Positions 15,058-23,559 of a stretch of DNA of 64,000 nt are shown here, one piece after another. This DNA is from Arthrobacter hankyongi (GTDB lineage Bacteria; Actinomycetota; Actinomycetes; Actinomycetales; Micrococcaceae), in assembly GCF_022012395.1 (NCBI RefSeq), contig NZ_JAKLTQ010000020.1, positions 26,931 to 90,930 of the forward strand, in the 5' to 3' direction. How positions within the stretch are numbered: the stretch's first letter is position 1; each line of letters opens with the position of its first letter. The position numbers and the translations under genes are program-made. The notes under the pieces were generated by a model, which saw only the letters and a list, made by a program, of their open reading frames with translations, was not told the origin of the DNA and did not search any database.

Positions 15058-15183
15058 AGTGGCTCCTTGAAGGCGATCGGGTGAACCCCGTGTTGCGGGT
15101 TCACAGAATTAGCCTATCGGCATGTAGAGTAGATTTTCGCACGGACGGAACATGACGGTGTTCACAGTCACAGTCGTCCGGCT

Positions 15184-15266
15184 GGCCCGAGTGGCGGAAT
15201 TGGCAGACGCACCGCACTCAAAATGCGGCGCCGAAAGGTGTGTGGGTTCGAGTCCCACCTCGGGCA
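15184..15266 (+). tRNA. tRNA-Leu(CAA)
   Basis: An 83-nt class II tRNA. The acceptor stem pairs GCCCGAG with CTCGGGC; the D loop contains AATTGGCAGAC; the anticodon arm CCGCA-CTCAAAA-TGCGG gives anticodon CAA; a variable arm and the T-arm GTGGGTTCGAGTCCCAC follow. CCA is not encoded. This intact gene is the left boundary of the accessory region and its 3' half is the source of the repeated 34-bp core. Confidence 0.95.
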
Positions 15267-15278
15267 CAGAGTTTCCCC
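15245..15278. repeat. att-like core repeat, copy 1 (in tRNA-Leu)
   Basis: 34 bp from the T-loop of tRNA-Leu through 12 bases past the gene, containing TTCGAGTCCCACCTCGGGCA. The same 34 bp occur exactly at 23197-23230, 50344-50377 and 52391-52424. At this copy the core is part of the complete tRNA, so it behaves as attL. Confidence 0.85.
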
Positions 15279-15650
15279 AAGCCAGGGGGTTTTCCTCTTT
15301 GAATCCGTGCACTTTGTGCACGGTTCCCTCTGGCTTTCGGTTCCGGGAGGTGTGCGGGGTCCCGGAAGGCTATGGAGTTGTCCGGGGAGGGGAGTCTGTG
15401 GCCTGCCCCGTGGCGGCCCCGGATGCGGCGGGGCCGTTATCACTGTGGTTCCCTTTCTGTCCTGCGGGCGCCGGCGGTTTTCCTGCCGACACCTCTCCAA
15501 GTGTCCGGACCCCCCGGGTGACATGACCTGGGCATGAACAGGTGCCGGCCGCATCGCGGAACCTCCCGGGCACGGCCGCTGCCGGGCTTCATCGCGACGG
15601 TCCGCAGTCCCGCTGCTCGCCGCGTCCTGGTCCCGGCACCGTGCGTGGCG
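15279..15650. repeat. island left-end repeat, copy 1
   Basis: About 370 bp following the core resemble the sequence that follows the other three cores. Shared blocks include a CCGTGCAC...GTGCACGG palindrome near 15305-15322, TTCCGGGAGG, and GGCGGTTTTCCTGCCGACAC. Copies 1 and 3 are nearly identical for more than 400 bp, while copies 2 and 4 are more diverged. I see no convincing gene here; the short open frames across it are not shared by the diverged copies. Confidence 0.75.
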
Positions 15651-15743
15651 GACCTCCAAGCCCTGCCAATCTGGTATGCGCCGTTGTCGGCGTACATGCT
15701 TCTACTGGAACAGGGCGTGTCAGGCGGCCAAGTGCTGCTGCTG

Positions 15744-16496
15744 TTAGGCCGAAGGGCTGTCAGCGGTGTTTGGAGGGTGGCTGTCCTGTTCCGGTGCGGA
15801 CGGGAGCCGGGATGCGAGGCCTGAGAGCAGGATGCTGAGTCCCTGGTCGAGTTCGGCGCCACCATCGTAGTCGGCCAGGGCCGGTGCCAGGGCACGCAGG
15901 CGCGGGAACTCCCTTGCCGGCAGGCGGTGCAGGCCCAGGCGGAGCAGGGCTTCGTGTTCTTCGGTATCCACAACGAATTCCTGCAGTTCGTTGAGGATAT
16001 GGCCGTACAGGAAGCCGTAGTAGGCCCGGTAGACGTGCAGGGCATTTACCGCACCGAAGCCGGCCCCGGTCAGCAACGACAGGATCTTCTCCAGCGGGCG
16101 CAGGGTGCCCAGGGGGCGTAGTCCCAGCGGCGTGGAAAGGGGGCGCGTCACGAGCAAAGGCACGACGTTGGGATGCCGGAGCGCCAGCAACCGCAGGTCA
16201 TGGGCGATCCGGCGCAGCTGCGCCTGCCAGTCCCGGTCTTCGGGGGAGATGGCGAGCTCGTTCAGGACGAGTTCCGTCACGCCGTCCAGCAGGGCGGCAC
16301 GGTTGGCGGCATAGCGGTACAGGCTCATCGGATCCACGCCCAGTTCCTGCCCGAGCCGCCGCATCGTCAGGGCTTCCAGGCCTTCGGAACCGACGAGTTT
16401 CAGCGCGGCGGAAAGCACCGCTTCCCGGGTCAGCCGCGGCCTGCCGCCGGGCCCGGGGTCCTTCCGGGGAGCCTTTGAGGGGGACATCTTTTCCAA
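15744..16496 (-). CDS. TetR-family transcriptional regulator (copy 1)
   Basis: About 250 residues. The N-terminal helix-turn-helix (ALTMRRLGQELGVDPMSLYRY, about residues 43-63) is typical TetR, followed by a TetR_C ligand-binding domain. It is a close paralogue of the regulator at 22074-22787; the stretch HDLRLLALRHPNVVPLLVTR is identical. The start is either TTG at 16496 or ATG at 16487. An operator-like sequence lies 59 nt upstream and matches the one before the paralogue, suggesting both bind related sites and repress their own genes. The ligand is unknown. Confidence 0.9.
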   Translation of the reverse strand: MEKMSPSKAPRKDPGPGGRPRLTREAVLSAALKLVGSEGLEALTMRRLGQELGVDPMSLYRYAANRAALLDGVTELVLNELAISPEDRDWQAQLRRIAHDLRLLALRHPNVVPLLVTRPLSTPLGLRPLGTLRPLEKILSLLTGAGFGAVNALHVYRAYYGFLYGHILNELQEFVVDTEEHEALLRLGLHRLPAREFPRLRALAPALADYDGGAELDQGLSILLSGLASRLPSAPEQDSHPPNTADSPSA

Positions 16497-16554
16497 CCGG
16501 ATGGGAGCGGGTAGCGGACGCCCGCCTGTTTTTTGGCCGCCCCACTTGCATTAC

Positions 16555-16585
16555 CTGTAGTCTACGCCTAAAGTCTACAGTGTAG
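16555..16585. promoter_or_regulatory. TetR operator candidate 1
   Basis: Read on the minus strand this is CTACACTGTAGAC followed by TTTAGG and CGTAGACTACAG. It contains the palindrome CTACAnTGTAG and the half-repeat GTAGACT twice. It aligns base for base with the sequence at 21978-22007 upstream of the second TetR gene, with about four mismatches in 30. Confidence 0.7.
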
Positions 16586-16731
16586 GGACTGTCGCCGGGG
16601 GCGTCGTCTTTCCCGTCGGCACCGCAGTCAGGGCCGGCGGACCCGCTTCGGTGCCTGGTGCACGGCGCCGAGGTAAATTGCCGCTGTAGCAGAACGGCGG
16701 CACCAGGCACCGCGCACGGAAAAGAGCCATC

Positions 16732-16986
16732 ATGGCACGTTCTCACTTCGACCGATTCCTTCAAGAAGCCACTGCCCATGACCTTGAGCCGGGCGCCACG
16801 CTCGCTCCGGATCCCCTCTATGGTCTTTACGTTAGCTGGTGCCAGGTCACGCGGACCCCGCGCCGGTCGGAAGGCTCTTTCCGGGCTGCCGTGAAAAGCC
16901 GCGTGGGAGCCGGGCCCAACGGCCTGCGCATGAAAGGTCCGGCCGCCGCAGACTACATCCTGGCCAGTTATCCGAGACTGACCTGA
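16732..16986 (+). CDS. small protein, possibly primase-type winged-helix-like
   Basis: 84 residues, starting at ATG 16732 with a GGAAAAGAG site upstream. The stretch PLYGLYVSWCQVTRTPRRSE resembles the Y..YxxWC pattern of the winged-helix domain found at the C-terminus of D5-type phage or plasmid primases, followed by a basic segment. Alone it may bind DNA. The family link is inference from a short motif; function is unknown. Confidence 0.55.
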   Translation: MARSHFDRFLQEATAHDLEPGATLAPDPLYGLYVSWCQVTRTPRRSEGSFRAAVKSRVGAGPNGLRMKGPAAADYILASYPRLT

Positions 16987-17264
16987 GCCCGGGGATGCGG
17001 CCTGACCCGGCGGGCGCTCCCGGGGTAGGCCGAATCGGTCACTCGAAATACTGGGTTGGTTCAGTTCACCTGATCACCGCAGCCGGATGGCTGCCTGGTC
17101 GGCGTCCAGAGCCACCGGCCGGGGCACGACTGCGCAGGTTCGCCGGCAGACCGCTTATTCCTTAACGGCTGTCCGCGCCCGGAGCCGGCAGAACCTTCGG
17201 GCCGACGATTTTTGATGGAGCAGGGTGCCGGAATGGTTCCCGGATCGAGTACTTGGAGCGGGTT

Positions 17265-18164
17265 ATGGATATTGCACGGACTTTTGAATCGGTGGTCATC
17301 ATCTTCAATCCCAACAGCAGCGGTGACGCGCCGAAGCTGGCGGAGAAACTGCGCGACGGGCTGAGGGAACTGCTGTCCTACACGCCGGACATCAGGCTGC
17401 AGCCGACCGGGCATGCCGGCCACGCCGTGGCGTTGGCCCGTGAAGCGGCTGCCGGAGGCGGTGAAGTTCTGATCGTGTCCGTCAGCGGCGACGGCGGGTA
17501 CAACGAAGTGGTCAACGGTGTCATGCAGGGCGGCAACCCCGATGCCGTGTGCGCTGTCATGGCGGCAGGAAACGCGAACGACCACCGGCGGACCACGGGC
17601 ACGATGCCGCTGGCAGAAGCCATCGCCCAGGGCCGGGTGCGGCATATCGACCTGCTTCGCATCCATACCGGCCAGGGACCGGACGCCCCGGGCGAATACG
17701 CACACTCCTATGTCGGATTCGGCCTGACGCCGGTGATGGCGATCGATCTGGAAAAGGGGAGCAAGGGCGCGTTCAGGGAGATGTTCTCCGTGGTGCGGAC
17801 GTTTTCAAAGTTCCAGCCCTTCGCAATACGCCAGAGCGACGGCAGGCGCCGGAAGTTCGACAGCATCGTCTTCGCCAACATCGCCGAGATGGCGAAGTAC
17901 GCCACGCTCAGCGACGCCGACGACAAGCTCTCGGACGGAAAATTTGAAGTGGTCATCTTCCCGCACATGCCCAAGTGGCGGGTCCTGCTGAAGGCCCTGC
18001 ACGCCGCTACCAGGGGACTGGGCGACCAGCCCAGCGTGGGCAGCTACGAGTTCACCACGCTCAAGCCCCTGCCGTATCAGATCGACGGCGAGGTGAAGTC
18101 CGTTGACGCCGGGACCTTCGTCAAGGTCGAGAGCGCACCGGCCGCCCTGCCCATTCTCGGCTAA
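17265..18164 (+). CDS. diacylglycerol/sphingosine kinase-like lipid kinase
   Basis: 299 residues with a DAGK catalytic domain: nucleotide-binding IIFNPNSSGDAPK at the N-terminus, SVSGDGGYNEVVNGV near residue 72 and AAGNANDHRRT, the equivalent of the family GTGNDFAR loop. A C-terminal beta domain follows. It probably phosphorylates a lipid or lipid-like alcohol. I chose ATG 17265, with GGAG upstream, over an upstream in-frame TTG at 17253. It is flanked by the desaturase gene pointing toward it, so both may modify membrane lipids. Confidence 0.85.
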   Translation: MDIARTFESVVIIFNPNSSGDAPKLAEKLRDGLRELLSYTPDIRLQPTGHAGHAVALAREAAAGGGEVLIVSVSGDGGYNEVVNGVMQGGNPDAVCAVMAAGNANDHRRTTGTMPLAEAIAQGRVRHIDLLRIHTGQGPDAPGEYAHSYVGFGLTPVMAIDLEKGSKGAFREMFSVVRTFSKFQPFAIRQSDGRRRKFDSIVFANIAEMAKYATLSDADDKLSDGKFEVVIFPHMPKWRVLLKALHAATRGLGDQPSVGSYEFTTLKPLPYQIDGEVKSVDAGTFVKVESAPAALPILG

Positions 18165-18663
18165 CCGCCCGGCACAGGCTGACCCGGCCACCGCGGCATG
18201 CCATCGGCCTATTCTGCTGGCTGGGCGTTCGCGGGACCCGGTAGCCCCCCGGTCCTGATGACAAAGACCGGCCGTCATCGCCGCGCACGGCCGCTGTCCC
18301 AAGATACCGGGCAGGCCACCTGCGCCAGAGGGCAACAGGGTCAAGCGCTGAAGCCGGCTATTGGAACAACTTCACCAGCGGGACATCGGGTGGACCCACT
18401 GCGTCAGCCGCCGTCGTCAGCGCTGCTATCGGCGCTTGGAGCCGAAGACATGTGGGCCCTGAACAAATTCCATCGCCCCGCGTAGCCGCCATCGTTCGCT
18501 GCGATGATCCCACTCGCCCCTCTTACACCACCGGCAGCAGAGGCTCCCCGTCAGGCGCACGCATTGACAGAAGCGCGCCACCGAACTCGGGATTGGAACT
18601 TCTAGACAAGGTCTCTGTGTGCTGATACCTGGAGTGGGGAGCGAAGCTTCCCCGGGGCATGCT
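18165..18663. other. gap without a recognised gene
   Basis: About 500 bp between the convergent lipid kinase and desaturase genes. A 95-codon plus-strand frame at 18198-18485 has no recognisable domain and no good ribosome site. I see no strong hairpin or known RNA. Confidence 0.5.
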
Positions 18664-19773
18664 CTAGTCGGGGCGGTAGATGTCGGCGACGGGGCAGTGG
18701 AAGGGGTCCGTGGCGGCGATGCCGACGCCGTTGAGGTAGCGCACGATCGTGGCGTAGGAGGAGATCAGGCCGGTTTCGGTGTAGGTGATGTCGTGCGTCC
18801 GGCAGTACCGGCGCACCATGGCGGCGGCTTTGCGCAGGCTGGGTCGGGGCATGTCCGGGAACAGGTGGTGTTCGGTCTGGCGGTTCAGCCCGCCCATGAG
18901 CAGGTCCATGATGATGCCGCCGCGGATGTTGCGGGACGCGGTGACCTGGCGGGTGACGAAGTCCGGCCGGGCCGACTTGGGGTAGATGGGCATGCCCTTG
19001 TGGTTGGGCGCGAAGGAGGCGCCCATGTAGAACCCGAACACGGCGATCTGGACGCCGATGAAGGCCAGGGCCAGGCCCACGGGCAGGAACAGGAAGACGA
19101 CGCCGAGCAGCAGCGCGAAACGGGTAACCAGGAGCGGGATCTCAACCCAGCGGCGGTCTGCGGCCCGGTTGCGGATAAGGTACCTGACCGAATCCACGTA
19201 CAGGCTGAAACCCAGGAACAGCAGCAGCGGAAACAGCAGCCAGCCCTGGCACCGGGTGACCGGCACCATGATCCCGCGCCTGGTCGCGGCCGCGTCGGGA
19301 TGGAAGGCGACGGCCCCGGTGTGGATGTCCGGGTCCTTGTCCACCTGGTTCGGGAAGCCGTGGTGCCGGGTGTGCTTGCGCACCCACATGGCGTAGCTGA
19401 TGCCGACCAGGCCGGTGCCGACCAGCCGCGCGGCCCACTCGTTGACCCGTTTGGAGGCAAAAACCTGCCGGTGGGCCGCTTCATGGGCCAGGAAGCTGAA
19501 CTGGGTGAACAGGATGCCCAGCACCGCCGCGATAAGAAGTTGGAACCAACTGGCCCCCAGCAGCGCGAAGCCGGTCCACGCTGCTGCCAGGGCGGTCATC
19601 AGCAGGGCGAACAGGGTGATGTAGTAACCGCGCCGGCGCCGCAGCAGGCCCGCGGCGCGCATCCGGGAAGCCAGCGCCAGGTACCCGGCGGCTATGCCGT
19701 TTGGCTCTTTGGAGGTTGGGGCAGGCCCTGCATGGGCAGCTTCCGGACGGGATGCGGAACGGTGAGAGTCCAT
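18664..19773 (-). CDS. membrane fatty acid (acyl-CoA/acyl-lipid) desaturase
   Basis: 369 residues. The three histidine boxes of the di-iron membrane desaturases are present: HEAAH (about residue 95), HTRHH (about 133) and QTEHH (about 290). Hydrophobic pairs lie around residues 48-85 and 180-230. It introduces a double bond into acyl chains using reduced ferredoxin or a similar donor. Start ATG 19773 gives MDSHRSAS; the 32 codons upstream have poor context. Being in an island with TetR regulators, it may be part of an adaptive membrane response, which is inference. Confidence 0.9.
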   Translation of the reverse strand: MDSHRSASRPEAAHAGPAPTSKEPNGIAAGYLALASRMRAAGLLRRRRGYYITLFALLMTALAAAWTGFALLGASWFQLLIAAVLGILFTQFSFLAHEAAHRQVFASKRVNEWAARLVGTGLVGISYAMWVRKHTRHHGFPNQVDKDPDIHTGAVAFHPDAAATRRGIMVPVTRCQGWLLFPLLLFLGFSLYVDSVRYLIRNRAADRRWVEIPLLVTRFALLLGVVFLFLPVGLALAFIGVQIAVFGFYMGASFAPNHKGMPIYPKSARPDFVTRQVTASRNIRGGIIMDLLMGGLNRQTEHHLFPDMPRPSLRKAAAMVRRYCRTHDITYTETGLISSYATIVRYLNGVGIAATDPFHCPVADIYRPD

Positions 19774-20119
19774 GGGTACCTCGGAACTGCTAAGGCTGCT
19801 GTGCGGTCCTTTGCTCGAACCGCCGGCCTGTTTCGAGAATACGCCTGCCGCCTGGCCCGGAGCCAGCAATATCGGGACCCGAGGTCAAGACCAGGGCCGC
19901 CCGAAGGTTGCCGACGGATGACGGCAGAGGCTTGTCGCCGGGCCGGCTATTCACCGCCCGAACCGGTCCGGCTCCTTGATCCCTGAGGCGCCGGATCAGT
20001 TTGGCCGCTAAAAGCGCCGTGTCCCTAGGCAAACACGGTGGGCGCTGCATCCTTGGCCAGCCACGCTGGGAGGAGCATTCTGGGAGCGGCAAAGAGCTGG
20101 AGATAAGGGGGTGGTTTCC

Positions 20120-20984
20120 ATGACAACAACCGCGTCCACCGTTGATGTCCTGCAGGCTCGGGGATTATGGGCCGACGGGTTCGGCCGGGCTGGAACCCGT
20201 GCCGCGCAGTTCATCTTGCTCCTGATCGCCGTCTCCATTGCCGTGTACGGGCTGATACAGCCCAAGCTCATCGTGATCCCGCTCATGGTGGCACTCATCC
20301 TGGCCGCGGCGCTCAACCCGGTGGCCGCCTTCCTGCGCGGCAAGGGTTTCCGCGGTGCGTTGGCGACCTGGATCACGTTCCTGGCCGCCGTCGTGGTGCT
20401 GGGAGGCATTGTCACGGGCATTGTCTTCGCCGTTCGCAGTGAATGGGACAAGCTGGTGACAGCCGCCGCCGACGGCTTCGAGGGGCTCCGGAAGTTCGTC
20501 GTTTCCGGACCACTTCCCATCGACCAGGCGACGATCGACAGGGCCATCGATGCGGTGACCGAGTGTGCCACCAGCAGCCAGTTCGGGGCCGCTGCGCCGG
20601 TCGGGATTTCAACGGCGGCCGAGGTCATCACGGGTGTCCTGCTGGGCGCCGTCGTGCCCTTCTAGTTCCTGAAGGACGGCGACCGGGGCGATGGCGGCCG
20701 GGATACCTGCCGCCCTTATCGCGATGGTTGCCAACGGGCCCGTTGTGGCGCTGAATGTCGTGGCCATCGTCATCGGAATCAACCAGCTCGACGACCATGT
20801 CCTGGAGCCGATTGTGAGGGGGGAGGTCGCTGCGCCTGCACGGCCTGGTAATCCTCCTGGCCCTGGCCGCCGGCGTCATCCTCGCCGGAATCATCGGCGC
20901 CGCTCCGAGGTCCTGTTCGCGATGCTCCGGGACGGTACCCTCTATGAAGATCCCCAGCCCGCGCCCATCCCATCGGCCGCTTGA
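20120..20984 (+). pseudogene. AI-2E family transporter, disrupted
   Basis: The first 180 codons encode the N-terminal half of a PerM/AI-2E-type membrane protein (LIVIPLMVALILAAALNPVAA and further hydrophobic segments). An in-frame TAG follows VVPF, where intact members continue FxLKDG; the next codons do read FLKDGDRG. Frames then shift: MVANGPVVALNVVAIVIGIN at about 20720 and LHGLVILLALAAG at about 20835 are family-conserved but in other frames. At least one nonsense change and two frameshifts have inactivated it. GTG 20111 is an alternative start. Confidence 0.8.
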
Positions 20985-21135
20985 CGAAAACCATAGAGGC
21001 ACCCCCCGGTCTCGGTGACAACAGCCTCAAGGCCGGGCGGCGGGTCTCCTGGCCGGAGCCCGGGACCTGACGGAACCCAATGAAACCACGTTCTGCAGCC
21101 ACGATGAAAGCCCGGAGGCTCCCGCACGGAAAGGC

Positions 21136-21569
21136 TAGTCGAAGGAAATGTCGTGGGCCAGGGCCTCGATTTCCTACCGGCGGACTTCGTCCGCCCTGTG
21201 CTTTGACAGCGCCTCTTCGTCCCGCTGTTCCTGCTCCCGGCGGGTCTGATCGCTGATTTCCCGGATCACGGAACCAATGACGGAGGCCAGGCCGGCTTTA
21301 AGCTCTTCCAGGCTGGTGTTCACGATCTCCAGCCGCGCCTCGTCGATGACCAGGCTGATGTGCCCGTAGCCCTGCTCACTGAGCCGCTCATGGGTCGCCG
21401 GTCCCTTAATCAGCCTCGCTTCGGCTGGAAGGACACGGCCGGGAAAACGCGGCCGAAACCGTGTACCTGGCCGCTGAAGCAGGCTCACGGATGGGTGCAG
21501 CAGCGGATCCGGGGATAAAAAGTTTTGGGCTGCAAATCCTGGTGCCGCCGCCCTTTCCGGGGGCCGCAC
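21136..21569 (-). pseudogene. remnant of a small unknown protein
   Basis: The minus strand reads a helical, charged sequence (IDEARLEIVNTSLEELKAG, then ISDQTRREQEQRDEEAL) ending EVRR at an in-frame TAG. Beyond the TAG the same frame continues EIEALAHDISFD to a second stop at 21136, as though the original gene were 12 codons longer. The N-terminal third reads as low-quality sequence. I do not recognise the family. It may still be translated as the shorter form. Confidence 0.4.
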
Positions 21570-21619
21570 CAGGATCCACCGTTGTTCGGCAGCACTCGCA
21601 GCCGAACGCTCTGCAACCG

Positions 21620-21895
21620 TTATCCCTGGTTGTGGTTCCGGTTGCCGGCCTTGGCCAGGCCGCGGGCCACCATAAGACCGACGGTCAGCCAGGTGATGAG
21701 CTGCATGGCGTCATGGGCATTGAAGACATCCACACCGTTTTCGCTGGCGTTGTCCCCGACGACGGCGGAGGTGATGATTGTTGCGAGCACGGCGGCGACG
21801 TATACGGCGAACTCAAGCGTCCTCGTGGAGATCTTGAGGTCGTTCGCGTTCCGGGCCGTGTCAGTGCGGGTGTTTTGGGTGTTGTTCACAGTCAT
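21620..21895 (-). CDS. small two-helix membrane protein
   Basis: 91 residues. The hydrophilic N-terminus (MTVNNTQNTRTDTARN) is followed by two membrane segments at about residues 27-46 and 62-80 and a basic end. Start ATG 21895 has an AGGAG site 5 nt upstream, which supports translation. Function is unknown; similar small membrane proteins are common in Arthrobacter genomes, from general familiarity only. It diverges from the second TetR gene across the operator region, so it may be a target of that repressor. Confidence 0.7.
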   Translation of the reverse strand: MTVNNTQNTRTDTARNANDLKISTRTLEFAVYVAAVLATIITSAVVGDNASENGVDVFNAHDAMQLITWLTVGLMVARGLAKAGNRNHNQG

Positions 21896-21977
21896 GGGTA
21901 TCTCCTGGGTTGATGTGAGGGGCCAGAATGGCCGTGCAACCAGGGTCCCGCTTCCGAAACCGGTGATAACAACTTCT

Positions 21978-22007
21978 CTACAATGTAGACTCTAAACGTA
22001 GACTACA
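21978..22007. promoter_or_regulatory. TetR operator candidate 2
   Basis: CTACAATGTAGACTCTAAAC followed by GTAGACTACA. It contains the palindrome CTACAATGTAG (one central mismatch) and lies between the divergent small membrane protein and TetR copy 2. Near-identical to the site at 16555-16585 upstream of TetR copy 1. Confidence 0.7.
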
Positions 22008-22073
22008 TAATAAGCAAGCCTGCTTACTTTCGTTAAAGGAACGGCTTGCCCGCAGCCAGGAGAACAGAAGACC

Positions 22074-22787
22074 ATGTCGCCCGAAGATAAACCGGTGCCC
22101 CGCGCGGCCCCAGGCAGGAAGAAACGGCTCAGCCGGGAGATTGTTCTGTCCGCTGCCCTGGCGCTCGTTGACGCAGAGGGACTCGATGCGCTCACCATGC
22201 GCCGGCTCGGACAGGAACTCGGGCGGGATCCCATGGGCCTCTACCGCTACGCCGCAAACCGCGCAGCGCTGCTGGACGGCGTCTCCGAACTCGTCCTGAA
22301 CGAACTTGCCATTTTCCCCGATGACCCGGACTGGCAGGCACAGCTCCGCCACATCGCCCACGATCTGCGCCTCCTGGCGCTCCGGCACCCCAACGTCGTT
22401 CCCCTCCTCGTGACCCGCCCCCTGTCCACGCCCCTGGGCCTCCGGCCGCTGGGGACGCTGCGGCCACTGGAACAAATTTTGTCCCTGCTGATCGACGCCG
22501 GATTCGCCCCCGCAGACGCACTCCATGTCTACCGCGCCTACTACGGGTACCTGTACGGACACATCCTCAACGAGCTGCAGGAGCTCATCGTAGACCCGGA
22601 TGAAAACGAAGCCCTTCTCCGTCTGGGCCTGCACCGTCTGCCGCCAAAGGACTTCCCCCGCCTGCGCTCCCTCGCCCCGGTCCTCGCCAACTACGACGGC
22701 GCAGCCGAACTCGACCAGGGAATCAGCATCCTGCTCTCAGGCCTCGCGGCCCGCCTGTCCCCACCGGACGCCCAAACCCGGGACTGA
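22074..22787 (+). CDS. TetR-family transcriptional regulator (copy 2)
   Basis: 237 residues with TetR helix-turn-helix (ALTMRRLGQELGRDPMGLYRY) and TetR_C domain. By eye about three quarters of residues match the regulator at 15744-16496, so the pair arose by duplication or by acquisition of related modules. The differences cluster in the first 30 and last 25 residues and in a few ligand-domain positions. Start ATG 22074 is preceded by AGGAGAA. The zinc-ribbon gene begins 28 nt after its stop and is probably co-transcribed. Confidence 0.9.
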   Translation: MSPEDKPVPRAAPGRKKRLSREIVLSAALALVDAEGLDALTMRRLGQELGRDPMGLYRYAANRAALLDGVSELVLNELAIFPDDPDWQAQLRHIAHDLRLLALRHPNVVPLLVTRPLSTPLGLRPLGTLRPLEQILSLLIDAGFAPADALHVYRAYYGYLYGHILNELQELIVDPDENEALLRLGLHRLPPKDFPRLRSLAPVLANYDGAAELDQGISILLSGLAARLSPPDAQTRD

Positions 22788-22815
22788 CCGGGAACAACCT
22801 TGAAAGGCACACACC

Positions 22816-23046
22816 TTGTTTCTTCTCTTCGGTCTTAAGACCACCCTTCGGGATCTGCCCGGACGGATGGCGACGTTCCAGTACTGCGGCCAATTCGTCC
22901 AGCACCATCTACAGGAACGGGCCACCAAGCTCACCCTGTTCTTCATCCCGGTCTTTACCACCTCCAAGGCCTTCAACATCACCTGCACCAACTGCGGCCA
23001 GGGCTCAACCATCAAATCCCGGCAGAAGAATGCCCTGCTCAGCTAA
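22816..23046 (+). CDS. small zinc-ribbon protein lacking one zinc ligand
   Basis: 76 residues from a TTG start with GAAAGG upstream. Begins with a hydrophobic FLLFGLKTTLRD segment, then a CxxC-type knuckle pair: the second pair is CTNCGQ, but the first reads FQYCGQ with Phe where the family normally has Cys. A single base (TTC for TGC) would explain the loss. This is either a recent mutation or a non-zinc variant. Function of the family is unknown. It is the last gene before att-like copy 2. Confidence 0.65.
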   Translation: MFLLFGLKTTLRDLPGRMATFQYCGQFVQHHLQERATKLTLFFIPVFTTSKAFNITCTNCGQGSTIKSRQKNALLS

Positions 23047-23085
23047 GAAGGATTCTTGACGGTCAGCCCCAGGGTCCAGAATTGG

Positions 23086-23480
23086 GGTGTGCACAATGTG
23101 CACACTTTTGCCGCCGTACCGGGCCGTACATCGGCCGGACCGGGGCGGATCCGGCAGGTTTCCGCGGGTACCCTGTGTTTGCAGGGGCGGGAAGCCGGTT
23201 CGAGTCCCACCTCGGGCACAGAGTTTCCCCTAGTCAGAGGGGTTTTTCCTCTTTTGAGCCGTGCATTTTGTGCACGGATCCCTCTGGCTTCGGTTCCGGG
23301 AGATGCGGGGTCCCGGCGGGCTATGGAGTTGTTGGGCCGGGGAGTTGCTGGCCTGCCCCGTGACGGCACCGGTTGCGGCGGGGCCGTTGGCGGTGTGGTT
23401 CCCTTTCTGTTTTGCCGGTGCCGGCGGTTTTCCTGCCGACACCTATCCATGCGCCCGGCGGGGTTCTAGGACATGACCGG
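23086..23480. repeat. island junction repeat, copy 2
   Basis: The upstream arm (23086-23196) starts with the palindrome GTGTGCACAATGTGCACAC and GCCGTACCGGGCCGTACATC, shared with copies 3 and 4. The 34-bp core is at 23197-23230. The downstream arm to about 23455 is shared with all copies, including GTGCATTTTGTGCACGG and GGCGGTTTTCCTGCCGACAC. The tRNA part stops at the T-arm, so it is not a tRNA gene. It marks the junction of segments A and B. Confidence 0.85.
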
Positions 23481-23559
23481 CGCCACCGGCTGCCGCCGCT
23501 CCTCGGCCGATCACCCTGCAAAGCAGCATCGGCGGTCCGTCGACGGTTCCGGTGGACGT

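Noticed and set aside
15223..15537. Short open frames across the junction repeats (also near 50322 and 52283) as a conserved repeated gene
   Set aside because: The frames are broken or shifted between copies and have no ribosome site; the conservation is at nucleotide level around the core and palindromes.
18198..18485. Gene in the gap between the lipid kinase and desaturase
   Set aside because: Compositionally poor translation, no ribosome site and no recognisable motif.
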